A stretch of 64,000 bases of DNA from Pseudoxanthomonas sp. CF385 (GCF_900104255.1 NZ_FNKZ01000002.1:744001-808000); one strand, 5' to 3'; positions 47,471 through 56,523 are shown, numbered from the stretch's first letter. Notes: generated by a model from the sequence alone, not told the origin. Program-made: numbers and translations.

Positions 47471-47830
47471 ATGCGCATCATCACGTCCCTGATGTCCTGC
47501 CTGCTGGCCCTGGCAGGATGCAACGAGAAATCCAGCGTCACCACCATCCACCACAGCAGCGCGAACGGCGTGGATACGCTCTTCAGCAAGACCACGCAGC
47601 GCGATGGCGTGGCGACGTTCGAGTGCTTCGCCAGCGAGAGCGGGCAGTGTCACTACCGCGTCTACACCGAACGCTGCCCCGCGCCCGCCGCGGACGAGAA
47701 CCCCGCTGCCTGCGCGCGTACGCCGCTGGAGGATTTCACGCTCGCCCCGGGCAAGACGCATGAGATCCGTGGACTGCCGGCGGGGTACCGCGAATGCGTC
47801 GGCACCCTGGCGAATGCCGGCTGCGGGTAA
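47471..47830 (+). CDS. Small hypothetical lipoprotein
   Basis: 119 residues. The signal MRIITSLMSCLLALAGC ends in the lipobox LAGC. The mature part is cysteine-rich (ECFA, GQCHYR, ERCPAPA, ACART, ECVG, GCG), suggesting disulfides. No family is recognised. ATG 47471 has AGGA 6 bases upstream. It follows the response regulator by 110 bases and may be independent. Confidence 0.65.
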   Translation: MRIITSLMSCLLALAGCNEKSSVTTIHHSSANGVDTLFSKTTQRDGVATFECFASESGQCHYRVYTERCPAPAADENPAACARTPLEDFTLAPGKTHEIRGLPAGYRECVGTLANAGCG

Positions 47831-47841
47831 CGAAAGCGGCG

Positions 47842-48186
47842 TCAGCCGCCGCAGTGCGCGCCTTCCAGCGACTTGCCGCCGCAGGCCAGGCATTTGCGGT
47901 ACTTCTGCCGCTGCCGGTTGTAGCGCACGCGCGACATCATGCCGCCGCAGGCGCAGCGCAGCTCCCGGCCGCGCGCCCAGCGGTAGAGCCGCCAGGTCGA
48001 ATGCAGCGCCCAGGCCGTGCCCAGCAGGATGGCGAGCAGGAACGCGAGTGAGGCCAGCCGCTGCGGGGTGATGTCGCCCAACGCACGCCCGCTGCGGGTG
48101 ACCGCTTCGGCCGTGGCGAGGCCGCCCACGGCGATCACCGCCGCCGGCACGTACATGCGCACGACCATCTTCGAAATGCGGTTCAT
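47842..48186 (-). CDS. Small two-TM protein with C-terminal zinc ribbon-like motif
   Basis: About 114 residues. Two hydrophobic segments (YVPAAVIAVGGLATAEAV and LASLAFLLAILLGTAWAL) precede a basic cytosolic tail with Cys pairs (LRCACGG, KCLACGGKS, HCGG) resembling a zinc ribbon. No family is recognised. It converges on the lipoprotein gene with 11 bases between them. ATG 48186 is preferred over an upstream GTG. Confidence 0.55.
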   Translation of the reverse strand: MNRISKMVVRMYVPAAVIAVGGLATAEAVTRSGRALGDITPQRLASLAFLLAILLGTAWALHSTWRLYRWARGRELRCACGGMMSRVRYNRQRQKYRKCLACGGKSLEGAHCGG

Positions 48187-48272
48187 GGGTAGCGACACGT
48201 GCCCGGGAAGATGCCGCCAGCGTCGCCCGACGCCCGGCCTCCGTCAATCACGCCAACGGGGGAGCGCGGGGC

Positions 48273-49256
48273 CTAGCTGGTGATGGTCTGGGTCAGCGCC
48301 TGCCAGGTCGGCGGCTCGGGCCAATCGGGATCCTGGTTGCCGTCGATCACCCGGCGCAGGTCGCGGCGATCGATCTGGGGTGCCAGCGCGCGCACCAGGT
48401 CCAGCGCGTAGTCGCGCAGCACGCGTTCGCGCGGCAGCACCGCCCAGGCGATGCACTCCTTCACTTCCGCCGGCGCCGCCCACGCGCGCAGGTCGGTGTC
48501 CGCCGCGCTCACCGCCATCTCCGCCAGCAGGCCCACGCCGAGACCGGCACGCACGTAGGTCTTGATCAGGTCCGCGTCGAGCGCCGTGAGGGCGATGTTC
48601 GGTTCCAGCCCGACCTTGGCGAAGGCGCGCTGCAGCGACGAGCCGGGACGGGTCGAAGACTCGTAACTGATCAGCGGCTGGCCGGCGAGATCAGCCATGC
48701 CCGGCACGCCGCCGGCCTGTTCCAGCGCATGCCCGCGCGGCACCAGCACCAGGCGACGCCACCGGTACAGCGGCACGGCGATGCCGGCCTGCGGCTGGTC
48801 GCCCGCGGTGCTGACCACCGCCATGTCCGCGTCGCCCTGGGTCAGCAGGTCGAGCGCGGTGCTTTCCGGCGCCTGCTGCAGGTGGACGCTGACCTGCGGA
48901 TAGTCGCGCTTGATCTGGGCGATGGCCGGCGGCAACACGAAGCGCGCCTGGGTGTGCGTGGTCACCAGCACCAGCTGGCCCTGGCTCTCGCGGCGCTGGT
49001 TGGCGGCGTAGGTACGGATGTTGTTGGCTTCGGCCAGCACCAGGCGCGAGCGCTCGATCACTTCCTGGCCGGCCGGGGTGATGCTTTCCAGGCTGCGGCC
49101 CTTGCGGACGAACAGCAGGAAACCGAGTTCGTCCTCCAGCTGCTTGAGCTGCTTGGACAGGCCCGGCTGGGTGGCATGCACGCGCGCCGCCGCCAGCGTG
49201 ATGTTCAGGTCGGCATCGGCGATCGCCACCAGGTAGCGGAGTTGGGTCAGCGTCAT
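48273..49256 (-). CDS. cysB: CysB-type LysR transcriptional regulator
   Basis: 327 residues. The N-terminal winged helix has MTLTQLRYLVAIADADLNIT and THATQPGLSKQLKQLEDELG-like sequence (VHATQPGLSKQLKQLEDE). The C-terminal LysR co-inducer domain has VTTHTQARFVLPPAIAQIKR and QGDADMAVVST, as in CysB/Cbl, which sense N-acetylserine or APS. The start at 49256 coincides with the conserved MTLTQLRY. It is divergent from cysG and near all the cys genes of the window, so it is their likely activator. Cbl is the alternative name; CysB is more likely from the context. Confidence 0.9.
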   Translation of the reverse strand: MTLTQLRYLVAIADADLNITLAAARVHATQPGLSKQLKQLEDELGFLLFVRKGRSLESITPAGQEVIERSRLVLAEANNIRTYAANQRRESQGQLVLVTTHTQARFVLPPAIAQIKRDYPQVSVHLQQAPESTALDLLTQGDADMAVVSTAGDQPQAGIAVPLYRWRRLVLVPRGHALEQAGGVPGMADLAGQPLISYESSTRPGSSLQRAFAKVGLEPNIALTALDADLIKTYVRAGLGVGLLAEMAVSAADTDLRAWAAPAEVKECIAWAVLPRERVLRDYALDLVRALAPQIDRRDLRRVIDGNQDPDWPEPPTWQALTQTITS

Positions 49257-49429
49257 CGGCGTGGGGAGCGTGAAGGGCCCACCGGAGGGGGCCTTGGAAT
49301 GTAGAGGATTTCGTCGGACCGTAGCCGGCACTGCTTATAACTGCAAGGCATATGGTTTTGGTGGGATGTCATTTCCGGCGGCTATGACCGGGCAGTACGG
49401 TCATCAGCCCGCCCCTGCCCGCCGACCCC
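49257..49429. promoter_or_regulatory. Divergent cysB / cysG control region
   Basis: 173 bases. The AT-rich stretch 49335-49360 (CTTATAACTGCAAGGCATAT then GGTTTTG) is the only such patch and could hold the CysB site and both promoters. On the minus strand TTGCAG (49346-49341) is a fair -35 for cysB. Confidence 0.35.
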
Positions 49430-50884
49430 GTGAGCGCTCCGCTGTTTCCCCTGTTCGCCGATCTGCAAGGCCGCCGGGTACTGGTCGTGGGCGGCGGCGC
49501 GGTCGCCGAGCGCAAGACCGACGCCCTGCTCCGCACCGGCGCACGGCCCCGGGTGGTGGCGCCGACCCTGACCGCATCGCTGACCGCCTGGCACGCCGCA
49601 GGGAGGATCGACTGGCTGGAAGGTGTGTTCGAACCCGCGCACGTGGACGATGCCTGGCTGGTGGTCGCCGCCACCGGCGACCGCACCGTCAATCGCGCCA
49701 TCGCCACGGCCGCCGAAGCGCGTCGCGTGCTGGCCAATGTGGTCGACGACGCCGCACTGTCCAGCTTCCAGGTGCCGGCCATCGTGGAACGCGGGGCGCT
49801 GCAGGTCGCGATTTCCAGCGGCGGCGGCGCGCCGATGCTGGCACGGCACCTGCGCCGCCAGTTGGAGACCCTGCTGGACGATTCGTGGGCCTCGCTCGCC
49901 GAGTTGTTCACGCGCCAGCGCCAGCGCATCCGCCAGCGCTTCCCGCGACCGGCCGAACGCCGCCGCTTCTTCGAGAAGATCCTCGCCGGTCCGTTGCCGC
50001 GGCTGTTCCGCCAGCAGTTGCATGGGCAGGCCGAACAGCAGTTCCTCGCCGCGCTGGATGACGCCTCGCCGTCGTCCCGCACCGGCAACGTCGCGGTGGT
50101 CGGCGCCGGCCCCGGCGATGCGGGCCTGCTCACGCTCAATGCGTTGCGCGCGATGAACGAAGCCGACGTCGTCCTGCACGACCGCCTCGTCAGCGAGGAC
50201 GTGCTGCGCCTCGGCCGTCGCGACGCGACCTACATCGAAGTCGGCAAGTCGGCGACGGGACAAAGCACGCGACAGGAGGACATCCACGCGCTGATGCTCG
50301 AGCACGCGCGCGCCGGACGCCGCGTGGTGCGATTGAAGGGCGGCGATCCGTTCGTGTTCGGGCGCGGCGGCGAAGAGCTGGAGTTCCTGCGCGCGCACGG
50401 CATTCCGTACGAGGTCGTGCCCGGCATCACCGCCGCCATCGCCTGCGCGGCCTATGCCGGCATTCCGCTGACGCATCGCGACCATGCGCAAGCGGTGCGC
50501 CTGGTCACCGCGCACTGCAAGGATTCGCTGGACACGCTCGACTGGGCCGCGCTGGCGCAGGAGCGACAGACGCTGGCCGTCTACATGGGCGTGGCCGGGC
50601 TGGAAGGCCTGCGCGAGCGCCTGCTGGCGCACGGGCGCGCACCGACCACGCCGTTCGCCATCATCGAAAACGGCTCGCGCCGCGAGCAACGCGTGCTGAA
50701 CGGCACCCTGGCCGATCTGCCGGAAACCGCGCGTTCTCATCAGGTGCGCTCGCCCGCCCTGCTGATCCTGGGCGAAGTGGCCGCGCTGGCGGGCACGCTG
50801 CACTGGTTCGGGCAGCCGCCGCTCGGCACGGTCCACCCCACACATTCCCGCAACCTTCCGGCGCCCACACTGCAGGCCGCCTGA
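49430..50884 (+). CDS. cysG: Sirohaem synthase (trifunctional CysG)
   Basis: 484 residues. The N-terminal dehydrogenase/ferrochelatase has [20 protein letters not shown]. The C-terminal uroporphyrinogen-III methyltransferase has [39 protein letters not shown] and [20 protein letters not shown]. It makes sirohaem from uroporphyrinogen III for CysI. It starts with GTG at 49430 and no obvious Shine-Dalgarno sequence. cysK follows 21 bases later. Confidence 0.96.
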   Translation: MSAPLFPLFADLQGRRVLVVGGGAVAERKTDALLRTGARPRVVAPTLTASLTAWHAAGRIDWLEGVFEPAHVDDAWLVVAATGDRTVNRAIATAAEARRVLANVVDDAALSSFQVPAIVERGALQVAISSGGGAPMLARHLRRQLETLLDDSWASLAELFTRQRQRIRQRFPRPAERRRFFEKILAGPLPRLFRQQLHGQAEQQFLAALDDASPSSRTGNVAVVGAGPGDAGLLTLNALRAMNEADVVLHDRLVSEDVLRLGRRDATYIEVGKSATGQSTRQEDIHALMLEHARAGRRVVRLKGGDPFVFGRGGEELEFLRAHGIPYEVVPGITAAIACAAYAGIPLTHRDHAQAVRLVTAHCKDSLDTLDWAALAQERQTLAVYMGVAGLEGLRERLLAHGRAPTTPFAIIENGSRREQRVLNGTLADLPETARSHQVRSPALLILGEVAALAGTLHWFGQPPLGTVHPTHSRNLPAPTLQAA

Positions 50885-50905
50885 CCGCCACCCCCTGGAG
50901 ATTCC

Positions 50906-51880
50906 ATGGCCATCTACGACAGCATCCTGGACACCGTCGGTCGCACCCCGGTCGTCAAACTTCACCGCATCGCGCCGGAGCACGTCACCCTCTACGCCAA
51001 GGTGGAATCGTTCAATCCCGGCGGCTCGGTGAAGGACCGCCTGGCGCTGGCGATCATCCTCGATGCCGAAGCCAAGGGCCTGCTGAAGCCCGGCGACACC
51101 ATCATCGAGGCGACCTCCGGCAACACCGGCGTGGCGCTCGCCCTGGTCGCCGCGGCGCGCGGCTACAAGTTCGTCGCGGTCATGGTGGAGACCTTCTCCA
51201 TCGAACGCCGCAAGCTGATGCGCGCGTACGGCGCCAAGGTCATCCTGACGCCGGCCGCCGAGCGCGGCAGCGGCATGGTGCGGCGCGCGGAAGAACTGGC
51301 GAAGAAGCACGGCTGGTTCCTCGCCCGCCAGTTCGCCAATCCGGCCAACCCGGCCTACCACCGGCAGACGACGGCGGCGGAGATCCTGCGCGATTTCGCC
51401 GGCCTGCGGCTGGACCACTTCGTCACCGGCTGGGGCACGGGCGGCACGCTGACCGGCGTGGGCGAAGTGCTCAAGGTCGCGCGTCCGGAAGTGCGCATCA
51501 CCGCCTCCGAACCGGCAGGCGCATCGCTGCTGCTGGGCAAGGAGTGGCAGCCGCACAAGATCCAGGGCTGGACGCCGGATTTCGTGCCGGAGGTGCTCAA
51601 CCGCGAGGTCGCCGACGAGATCCTGCCGGTCACCGACGTGGACGCCATCGCCACCGCGCGCCGTCTCGCCGCCGAGGAAGGCATCTTCGTCGGCATCTCC
51701 GCCGGCGCCACGGTCGCGGCCGCGTTGCAGGTCGCGCAGAAGGCCAAGCCCGGCGATGTGCTGCTGGCGGTGTTGCCGGATACCGGCGAGCGCTACTTCT
51801 CCACGCCCCTGTTCGAAGGCGTCAACGAAGGCTCCGACGACGAGTGGCTGGCGTCGCTGGGCGACGCTGCGCTGCCGTAA
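50906..51880 (+). CDS. cysK: Cysteine synthase A (O-acetylserine sulfhydrylase)
   Basis: 324 residues. A PLP enzyme that joins sulfide and O-acetylserine to cysteine. The PLP lysine is in NPGGSVKDRLALAIILDAEA, and EATSGNTGVALALVAAARGY plus TGWGTGGTLTGVGEVLK form the cofactor and substrate loops. It begins MAIYDSILDTVGRTPVVKLH. It closes the cysG-cysK operon, the last step of the sulfate pathway encoded here. Confidence 0.96.
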   Translation: MAIYDSILDTVGRTPVVKLHRIAPEHVTLYAKVESFNPGGSVKDRLALAIILDAEAKGLLKPGDTIIEATSGNTGVALALVAAARGYKFVAVMVETFSIERRKLMRAYGAKVILTPAAERGSGMVRRAEELAKKHGWFLARQFANPANPAYHRQTTAAEILRDFAGLRLDHFVTGWGTGGTLTGVGEVLKVARPEVRITASEPAGASLLLGKEWQPHKIQGWTPDFVPEVLNREVADEILPVTDVDAIATARRLAAEEGIFVGISAGATVAAALQVAQKAKPGDVLLAVLPDTGERYFSTPLFEGVNEGSDDEWLASLGDAALP

Positions 51881-51912
51881 GCCCAGCGCGCCCACTGGCT
51901 CGCTCGCTCCTC

Positions 51913-52051
51913 TGTAGGAGCGACGCAAGTCGCGACTGGGGACCGTGATCGCAGGGAAACATGCGGAAAGCCCGCGTGTTTTCCGCGGCGCGCCTTTCCC
52001 CGGCACCAATGTCTCCGATGGCGTGCGGTCGCGACTGATGTCGCTCCTACA
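51913..52051. repeat. Paired REP-type elements flanking a hairpin
   Basis: TGTAGGAGCGACGCAAGTCG at 51913-51932 and the inverted CGACTGATGTCGCTCCTACA ending at 52051 are partners of the same family as the cysJ-cysI element. They lie about 90 bases apart and flank a further dyad (GGAAAGCCCGCGTGTTTTCC, 51972-51991). It occupies the space between the convergent cysK and VOC genes. Confidence 0.85.
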
Positions 52052-52060
52052 CCACGCGCA

Positions 52061-52447
52061 TCAGAGCTCGTAGAGCTCCAACGGCAGGTCGTCCGGATCG
52101 GCGAAGAAGGTGAAGCGGTGCCCGGTGTACTCGTCCACGCGCACCGGTTCGGTCGTCACGCCGTGCGTCTGCAGGTGCGCGATGGCGGCATCGATATCGG
52201 CCACGCGCAGGGCCAGGTGGCGCAGGCCGCAGGCTTCCGGGCGCGACACGCGCGGCGGCGGCGACGGGAACGAGAACAGCTCAAGCTGGGTGCCATCGGG
52301 CAACGCCAGGTCGAGCTTCCAGGAGTCGCGTTCGGCACGGAAGTGCTCGGCGACGACGCGCAACCCCAGCACCTCGGTGTAGAAGCGCTTCGATCGCGCG
52401 TAGTCCGAGGCGATGATCGCGACGTGGTGCAGGCCTTCGATCCGCAT
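52061..52447 (-). CDS. VOC superfamily protein, YaeR/SMU1112c-like
   Basis: 128 residues. It shows the glyoxalase fold: IEGLHHVAIIASDYARSKRF, YTEVLGLRVVAEH and the second half GLRHLALRVADIDAAIAHL, with metal ligands in HHVAII, QLELFSF, LRHLAL and LPLELYEL. Related proteins bind a divalent metal, but their substrate is not known. ATG 52447 is preferred. It starts just 1 base before the stop of emrB, so it may be cotranscribed with the efflux operon. Confidence 0.88.
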   Translation of the reverse strand: MRIEGLHHVAIIASDYARSKRFYTEVLGLRVVAEHFRAERDSWKLDLALPDGTQLELFSFPSPPPRVSRPEACGLRHLALRVADIDAAIAHLQTHGVTTEPVRVDEYTGHRFTFFADPDDLPLELYEL

Positions 52448-52448
52448 G

Positions 52449-54005
52449 TCAGTGCGCCGCGGCCGCGTCGGCACCGGCGTTGCCGCCCGACGGCGCCTTG
52501 CCGCCGCGCATCAGCAGCACCAGCGGCATCGACACCAGCGTAAGCAGCATCATCAGCTTGAAGTCGTTGAGGTAGCCGATCGCCGCTGCCTGCCGGTTGA
52601 CCTCCGCATTGAGCAGGGCCAGGCCGGTGGCCGTGGACGGATCCATCGCCGCGGGCAGCAGCGTGGTCTCCGCACCGAAGGCCGGGATGCGCGCACCGAT
52701 CTCCGCGTGGTTCACCTGCAGCGCGCGCGACAGCATCGTCATCACCACCGAAATGCCCACCGAGGAACCGATGTTGCGCACCAGGCTGAAGAGGCCGGCG
52801 GCTTCGGTGCGCTGGTGCGGTTCCAGCGTCGCGTAGGCCACTGTCGAGATCGGCACGAACACCAGGCCCAGGCCCATGCCCTGCACCACGCCCAGCCAGA
52901 CGATCGAATGCATGGAGGCGTTCGGGCCGAACTGGGTCATGCCGTGCAGCGAGATCACCATCAGGGCCATGCCGACCAGGATCGGCCATCGCGCGTCGAT
53001 GCGGCCCAGCAGGCGGCCGACGATCATCATGCTGAACATCGTGCCCACACCGCGCGGCGCCAGCACCAGGCCGATGGTCAGCACCGGATAGTTCATCAGC
53101 GAGCTGAGGTAGGGCGGCAGCAGCGCGAGCGTGGCGAACAACACGATACCGACGACGAAGATCAGCGCGCAGCCGACGGCGAAGTTCGCGTTCTTCAACA
53201 GGCCCAGGTCGAGCAGCGCGTGATCGCGCTTGCGCCACCACCACAGGCCGTAGGTGTACAGGGCGAGGAAGGCGATCGCCGCCTCGACCTGGATCTCCAG
53301 GCTGCCGAACCAGTCTTCGCTCTGCCCGCGGTCGAGGAAAAGCTGCAGCGCGCCGATGCCCAACGCGAGCAGCGCGAGACCGAAGCCATCCAGCGGCCGT
53401 TCGTGCGGCACGTCCTTTTTGACGCTGGCCATGATGCCCACCAGCGCCAGGATGCCGATCGGCAGGTTGATCAGGAACACCCAGTGCCAGCTGTAGTTCT
53501 GGGTCAGGAAGCCGCCCAGCGGCGGCCCGAGGATGGGACCGACCATGATGCCCATGCCCCACATCGCCATCGCGGCGCCGTGCTTTTCTTTCGGGAAGGC
53601 GTCGAGCAGCAGCGACTGCGAGATCGGCACCAGCGATGCGCCGAACACGCCCTGCAGGATGCGGAACGCGACCATCTCACCGATGCCGGTGGCGATGCCG
53701 CACAGCAGCGAAGCGACGGTGAAACCACTCACCGCGATGATCAGCAAACGGCGGCGGCCGAGGCGGCCGGCGAGCCAGCCCGTGACCGGCGTCAGGATCG
53801 CCGCGGCGACGATGTAACTGGTCAGCACCCACGACACCTGGTCCTGGGTGGCCGACAGCGAGCCCTGCATGTCCGGCAGCGCGACGTTGGCGATGGTGGT
53901 GTCCAGCGCCTGCATCAGCGTGGCCAGCATCACCGAGCCGACCAGCAGCGTGCGCTTGCCGGTGTCGTCCTGCGCGGGTGCAGCGGGAGCGGCGGTTGTG
54001 CTCAT
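52449..54005 (-). CDS. emrB: DHA2-family multidrug efflux MFS permease EmrB
   Basis: 518 residues with about 14 transmembrane helices. It shows VMLATLMQALDTTIANVALP, SWVLTSYIVAAAILTPVTGW and the antiporter segment GWLAGRLGRRRLLIIAVSGF, typical of EmrB/QacA. It exports hydrophobic drugs through the EmrA adaptor. ATG 54005 gives MSTTAAPAAPAQDDTGKR; it lies 140 bases after emrA, with no gene between. Confidence 0.93.
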   Translation of the reverse strand: MSTTAAPAAPAQDDTGKRTLLVGSVMLATLMQALDTTIANVALPDMQGSLSATQDQVSWVLTSYIVAAAILTPVTGWLAGRLGRRRLLIIAVSGFTVASLLCGIATGIGEMVAFRILQGVFGASLVPISQSLLLDAFPKEKHGAAMAMWGMGIMVGPILGPPLGGFLTQNYSWHWVFLINLPIGILALVGIMASVKKDVPHERPLDGFGLALLALGIGALQLFLDRGQSEDWFGSLEIQVEAAIAFLALYTYGLWWWRKRDHALLDLGLLKNANFAVGCALIFVVGIVLFATLALLPPYLSSLMNYPVLTIGLVLAPRGVGTMFSMMIVGRLLGRIDARWPILVGMALMVISLHGMTQFGPNASMHSIVWLGVVQGMGLGLVFVPISTVAYATLEPHQRTEAAGLFSLVRNIGSSVGISVVMTMLSRALQVNHAEIGARIPAFGAETTLLPAAMDPSTATGLALLNAEVNRQAAAIGYLNDFKLMMLLTLVSMPLVLLMRGGKAPSGGNAGADAAAAH

Positions 54006-54145
54006 GGGAAATTCCGGAAGTGATCGGCGTGCGCGCGGCACGACGATCCAGAGGTCACCCGGGGCGCGGCGTCAGCGGGGCCGGGCCCCACCACAGTGCC
54101 CTCGCCCGCATCCGCGCACGCCCGGGATGACATGGAAACAGGGAC

Positions 54146-55237
54146 TCAGCGTGCGGCGGTGGCGCGGCTGGAGGCCGTGCCGCCATCGCGCAGTTCGACA
54201 TGCACGTCGGCGCTCATGCCGGCGCGCAGCTGCGGCGCATCCGCGGCGGCGCTGTCGATTTCCAGGCGCACCGGGATGCGCTGGACGATCTTCACCCAGT
54301 TGCCGGTCGCGTTCTGCGGCGGCAGCACGCTGAACTCGGCACCGGAGGCCGGCGCGATGGAGGCCACGTGCGCCTTCCACTTCACGCCCGGATAGCTGTC
54401 GACCTCGATGATCGCCGCCTGGCCGACCTTCATCTTCTCCAGCTCGGTTTCCTTGAAGTTGGCTTCCACCCAGATCGGCGACGTGGCGACCAGCGGCATC
54501 GCGGTCTGGCCGACGTTGATGTATTCGCCCACCTGCAGGTCGTGCAGGCCGACGATGCCGTCGACCGGCGCACGCACCTCGGCGTGGTCCAGGTCCAGTC
54601 GGGCCTTGGCCAGCATCGCCGCGGCGGCGCGATACTCGGGCAGTTCCTGCGTCGGCGTGCCCGGGCTGCCGCTCAGCGACGCGGTGGCTTCGGACTGGCT
54701 GGCGATCGCGTCGGCCAGGTCGGTGCGCGCTTCGGCGACGGCGTGGCGCGCGTCGTCCAGCATCTTGCGCGACACCAGCTGCTGGCTGGCGAGCTGCTGC
54801 ATGCGCTGCAGGTCGCGCTGCGCCCAGGTCAGCGTTTCGCGCGCGGCCTGGATCGAGGTGCCGGTGCCCACCACCTTGGCGCGACTGGCGTTGGCGGAGT
54901 TGGCCATGCGCGCGACCAGCGCTTCGTTCTGCGCGACGGCGATCGTCAGCGGATCGGCGTCGATGCGGAACAGCAGGTCGCCCTTCTTCACCGGCTGGTT
55001 CTGCTGCACGGCGACTTCGACCACGCGTCCGCCGACCTGCGGCGCGATCAGGATGCGCTCGGCCTTGATGTAGGCGTTGTCGGTGCTGACCTCGCGGCCG
55101 GAGGCGACGTACTCCCAGCCGAAGAAGCCGGCGACGGCGAGCGGGCCGGCCACCCACAGCCACAGGGGCACGCGGCGGCGCTTGGGAGCGGGAGCTTTTG
55201 CCGCGTTCTCGGCGGCTTCGTTGATCTTGCTGGTCAT
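54146..55237 (-). CDS. emrA: HlyD-family efflux adaptor EmrA
   Basis: 363 residues. One N-terminal transmembrane helix (PLWLWVAGPLAVAGFFGWEY) precedes a periplasmic membrane-fusion domain: VDNAY-like STDNAYIKAERILIAPQVGG, KKGDLLFRIDADPLTIAV and RAPVDGIVGLHDLQVGEYI. It connects EmrB to an outer-membrane channel not encoded here. It starts 8 bases after marR. Confidence 0.93.
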   Translation of the reverse strand: MTSKINEAAENAAKAPAPKRRRVPLWLWVAGPLAVAGFFGWEYVASGREVSTDNAYIKAERILIAPQVGGRVVEVAVQQNQPVKKGDLLFRIDADPLTIAVAQNEALVARMANSANASRAKVVGTGTSIQAARETLTWAQRDLQRMQQLASQQLVSRKMLDDARHAVAEARTDLADAIASQSEATASLSGSPGTPTQELPEYRAAAAMLAKARLDLDHAEVRAPVDGIVGLHDLQVGEYINVGQTAMPLVATSPIWVEANFKETELEKMKVGQAAIIEVDSYPGVKWKAHVASIAPASGAEFSVLPPQNATGNWVKIVQRIPVRLEIDSAAADAPQLRAGMSADVHVELRDGGTASSRATAAR

Positions 55238-55245
55238 GGTGGGGG

Positions 55246-55719
55246 TCAGCTCTTGCGGAGGGAGGACTCGCCGCGGCTGGCGCGGTCGAGCTGGGAGAGG
55301 TTTTCGCGGATCTGGCCGAGCACCTTCAGCGCGGTGGCCAGTTCGTCCGCCTCGATGCCGGCCAGGCAGTCCTCGCGGACCGACACGGCGACGGCTTCGA
55401 TGTCATGCATCACCGCTTCCGAGGGGGGCAGCAGGTGCAGCCGCCACACGCGGCGGTCATCGGGGTCGCTGCGGCGTTCGACGAAGCCGGCCTTCTGCAG
55501 GCGGTCGATGACGCGCCCGACCGCGATCGGCTCCATGTCGAGCAGGTCCGCCAGTTCGGACTGGGTGATGCCTTCGCTCTGGTGGATGCGCTTGAGCGCG
55601 CGCCACTGCACGCGGGTCAGGCCCAGGTGCGAGGCGCGCCGGTCGAACACGCGGCCGAACAGCCGGCTGAGGTCCGCGATCAGGTATCCGATGGTGCTGT
55701 TGCCGGCAGGGGTCTTCAT
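55246..55719 (-). CDS. MarR-family transcriptional regulator of the emr operon
   Basis: 157 residues. The winged helix is TRVQWRALKRIHQSEGITQS then ELADLLDMEPIAVGRVIDRL, with wing RRSDPDDRRVWRLHL. It heads the marR-emrA-emrB transcript, so it probably represses itself and the pump until a drug binds. A palindromic operator candidate lies directly before its start codon. EmrR/MprA is the nearest functional model. Confidence 0.92.
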   Translation of the reverse strand: MKTPAGNSTIGYLIADLSRLFGRVFDRRASHLGLTRVQWRALKRIHQSEGITQSELADLLDMEPIAVGRVIDRLQKAGFVERRSDPDDRRVWRLHLLPPSEAVMHDIEAVAVSVREDCLAGIEADELATALKVLGQIRENLSQLDRASRGESSLRKS

Positions 55720-55722
55720 GGC

Positions 55723-55747
55723 TGCCTATGATATAGATGCTTAGGCA
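55723..55747 (-). promoter_or_regulatory. Probable MarR operator
   Basis: TGCCTA at 55723-55728 and its inverse TAGGCA at 55742-55747 flank the AT-rich TGATATAGATGCT. On the minus strand the centre reads ATATCAT, a possible -10. It lies 3-28 bases before the marR start codon, where a bound repressor would block both transcription and access to the ribosome. Confidence 0.6.
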
Positions 55748-55835
55748 ATAATGTTCAAGGCAGTGGTATTCCGTTCAGGTTGGAGCCGGCGGATCCCTTG
55801 TGCGGCAAGGCCCAGGCCTGCCGTATCCTGAACGG

Positions 55836-56447
55836 ATGCGCCCCTCTACCCTCGCCCTGCTCGGTTCCAACCTGCTGACCTTGGTCCTGGCCCTGGTCTT
55901 CGACTGGGAGACCGGCTGGCTCGTCTGGCCGTACTGGATCCAGAGCGTGGTGATCGGCTGGTACGCCCGCAAACGGATGCTGGCCCTGCGCGACTTCACC
56001 ACCGAGGGCTTCACCTCCGGCGGTCAGCGCGTCAGCGAGGACGAGGCCGGCAAGCGCTCCACGGCCAGTTTCTTCTCCCTGCACTACGGCTTCTTCCACG
56101 CCGTGTACTTCGTGTTCCTGTGCGTGCACCACACCGTGGCCAACCCGCGCGACATCGTCTTGCTGGTGCTGTGCGGCCTGTCGTTCGTCTATTCGCAGCG
56201 GCAGACCTATGCCGTGCAGCACGCCGCCGACATCGACGGCAAACCCAGCCTGGGCGCGCTGATGTTCCTGCCCTACCTGCGCGTGATCCCGATGCACCTG
56301 ATCATCCTGGCCAGTGCCGCACTGGGCAGCGGCGTGCTGATGACGCTGTGCTTCACCGCACTGAAGACCGCTTCCGACCTGACGATGGATTACGCCGACC
56401 GCCGGATGGCGGAGAACGCGGCGAAACGGGCTCGCGCGAGCGCCTAA
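55836..56447 (+). CDS. DUF6498-type membrane protein
   Basis: 203 residues with about five transmembrane helices (LLGSNLLTLVLALVFDWETG, WLVWPYWIQSVVIGWYARKR and others). The N-terminal WPYWIQSVVIGW resembles the start of DUF6498 proteins, whose function is unknown. ATG 55836 is chosen over an upstream GTG at 55800. A bidirectional terminator follows. Confidence 0.75.
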   Translation: MRPSTLALLGSNLLTLVLALVFDWETGWLVWPYWIQSVVIGWYARKRMLALRDFTTEGFTSGGQRVSEDEAGKRSTASFFSLHYGFFHAVYFVFLCVHHTVANPRDIVLLVLCGLSFVYSQRQTYAVQHAADIDGKPSLGALMFLPYLRVIPMHLIILASAALGSGVLMTLCFTALKTASDLTMDYADRRMAENAAKRARASA

Positions 56448-56451
56448 CGAA

Positions 56452-56475
56452 AAACGCCGGCTTGCGCCGGCGTTT
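56452..56475. terminator. Bidirectional intrinsic terminator
   Basis: AAACGCCGGC, loop TTGC, GCCGGCGTTT: a perfect 10-bp stem. It lies between the convergent DUF6498 gene and fda. Confidence 0.8.
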
Positions 56476-56523
56476 CCTGGATCACGGACGGCCCTGAGGG
56501 CCGTCACCGCTGAGCGCAGGCGC

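Noticed and set aside
51913..52051. Repeats resembling a small CRISPR array
   Set aside because: There are only two units, inverted relative to each other, with no spacers of constant size and no cas genes; they are REP-type elements.
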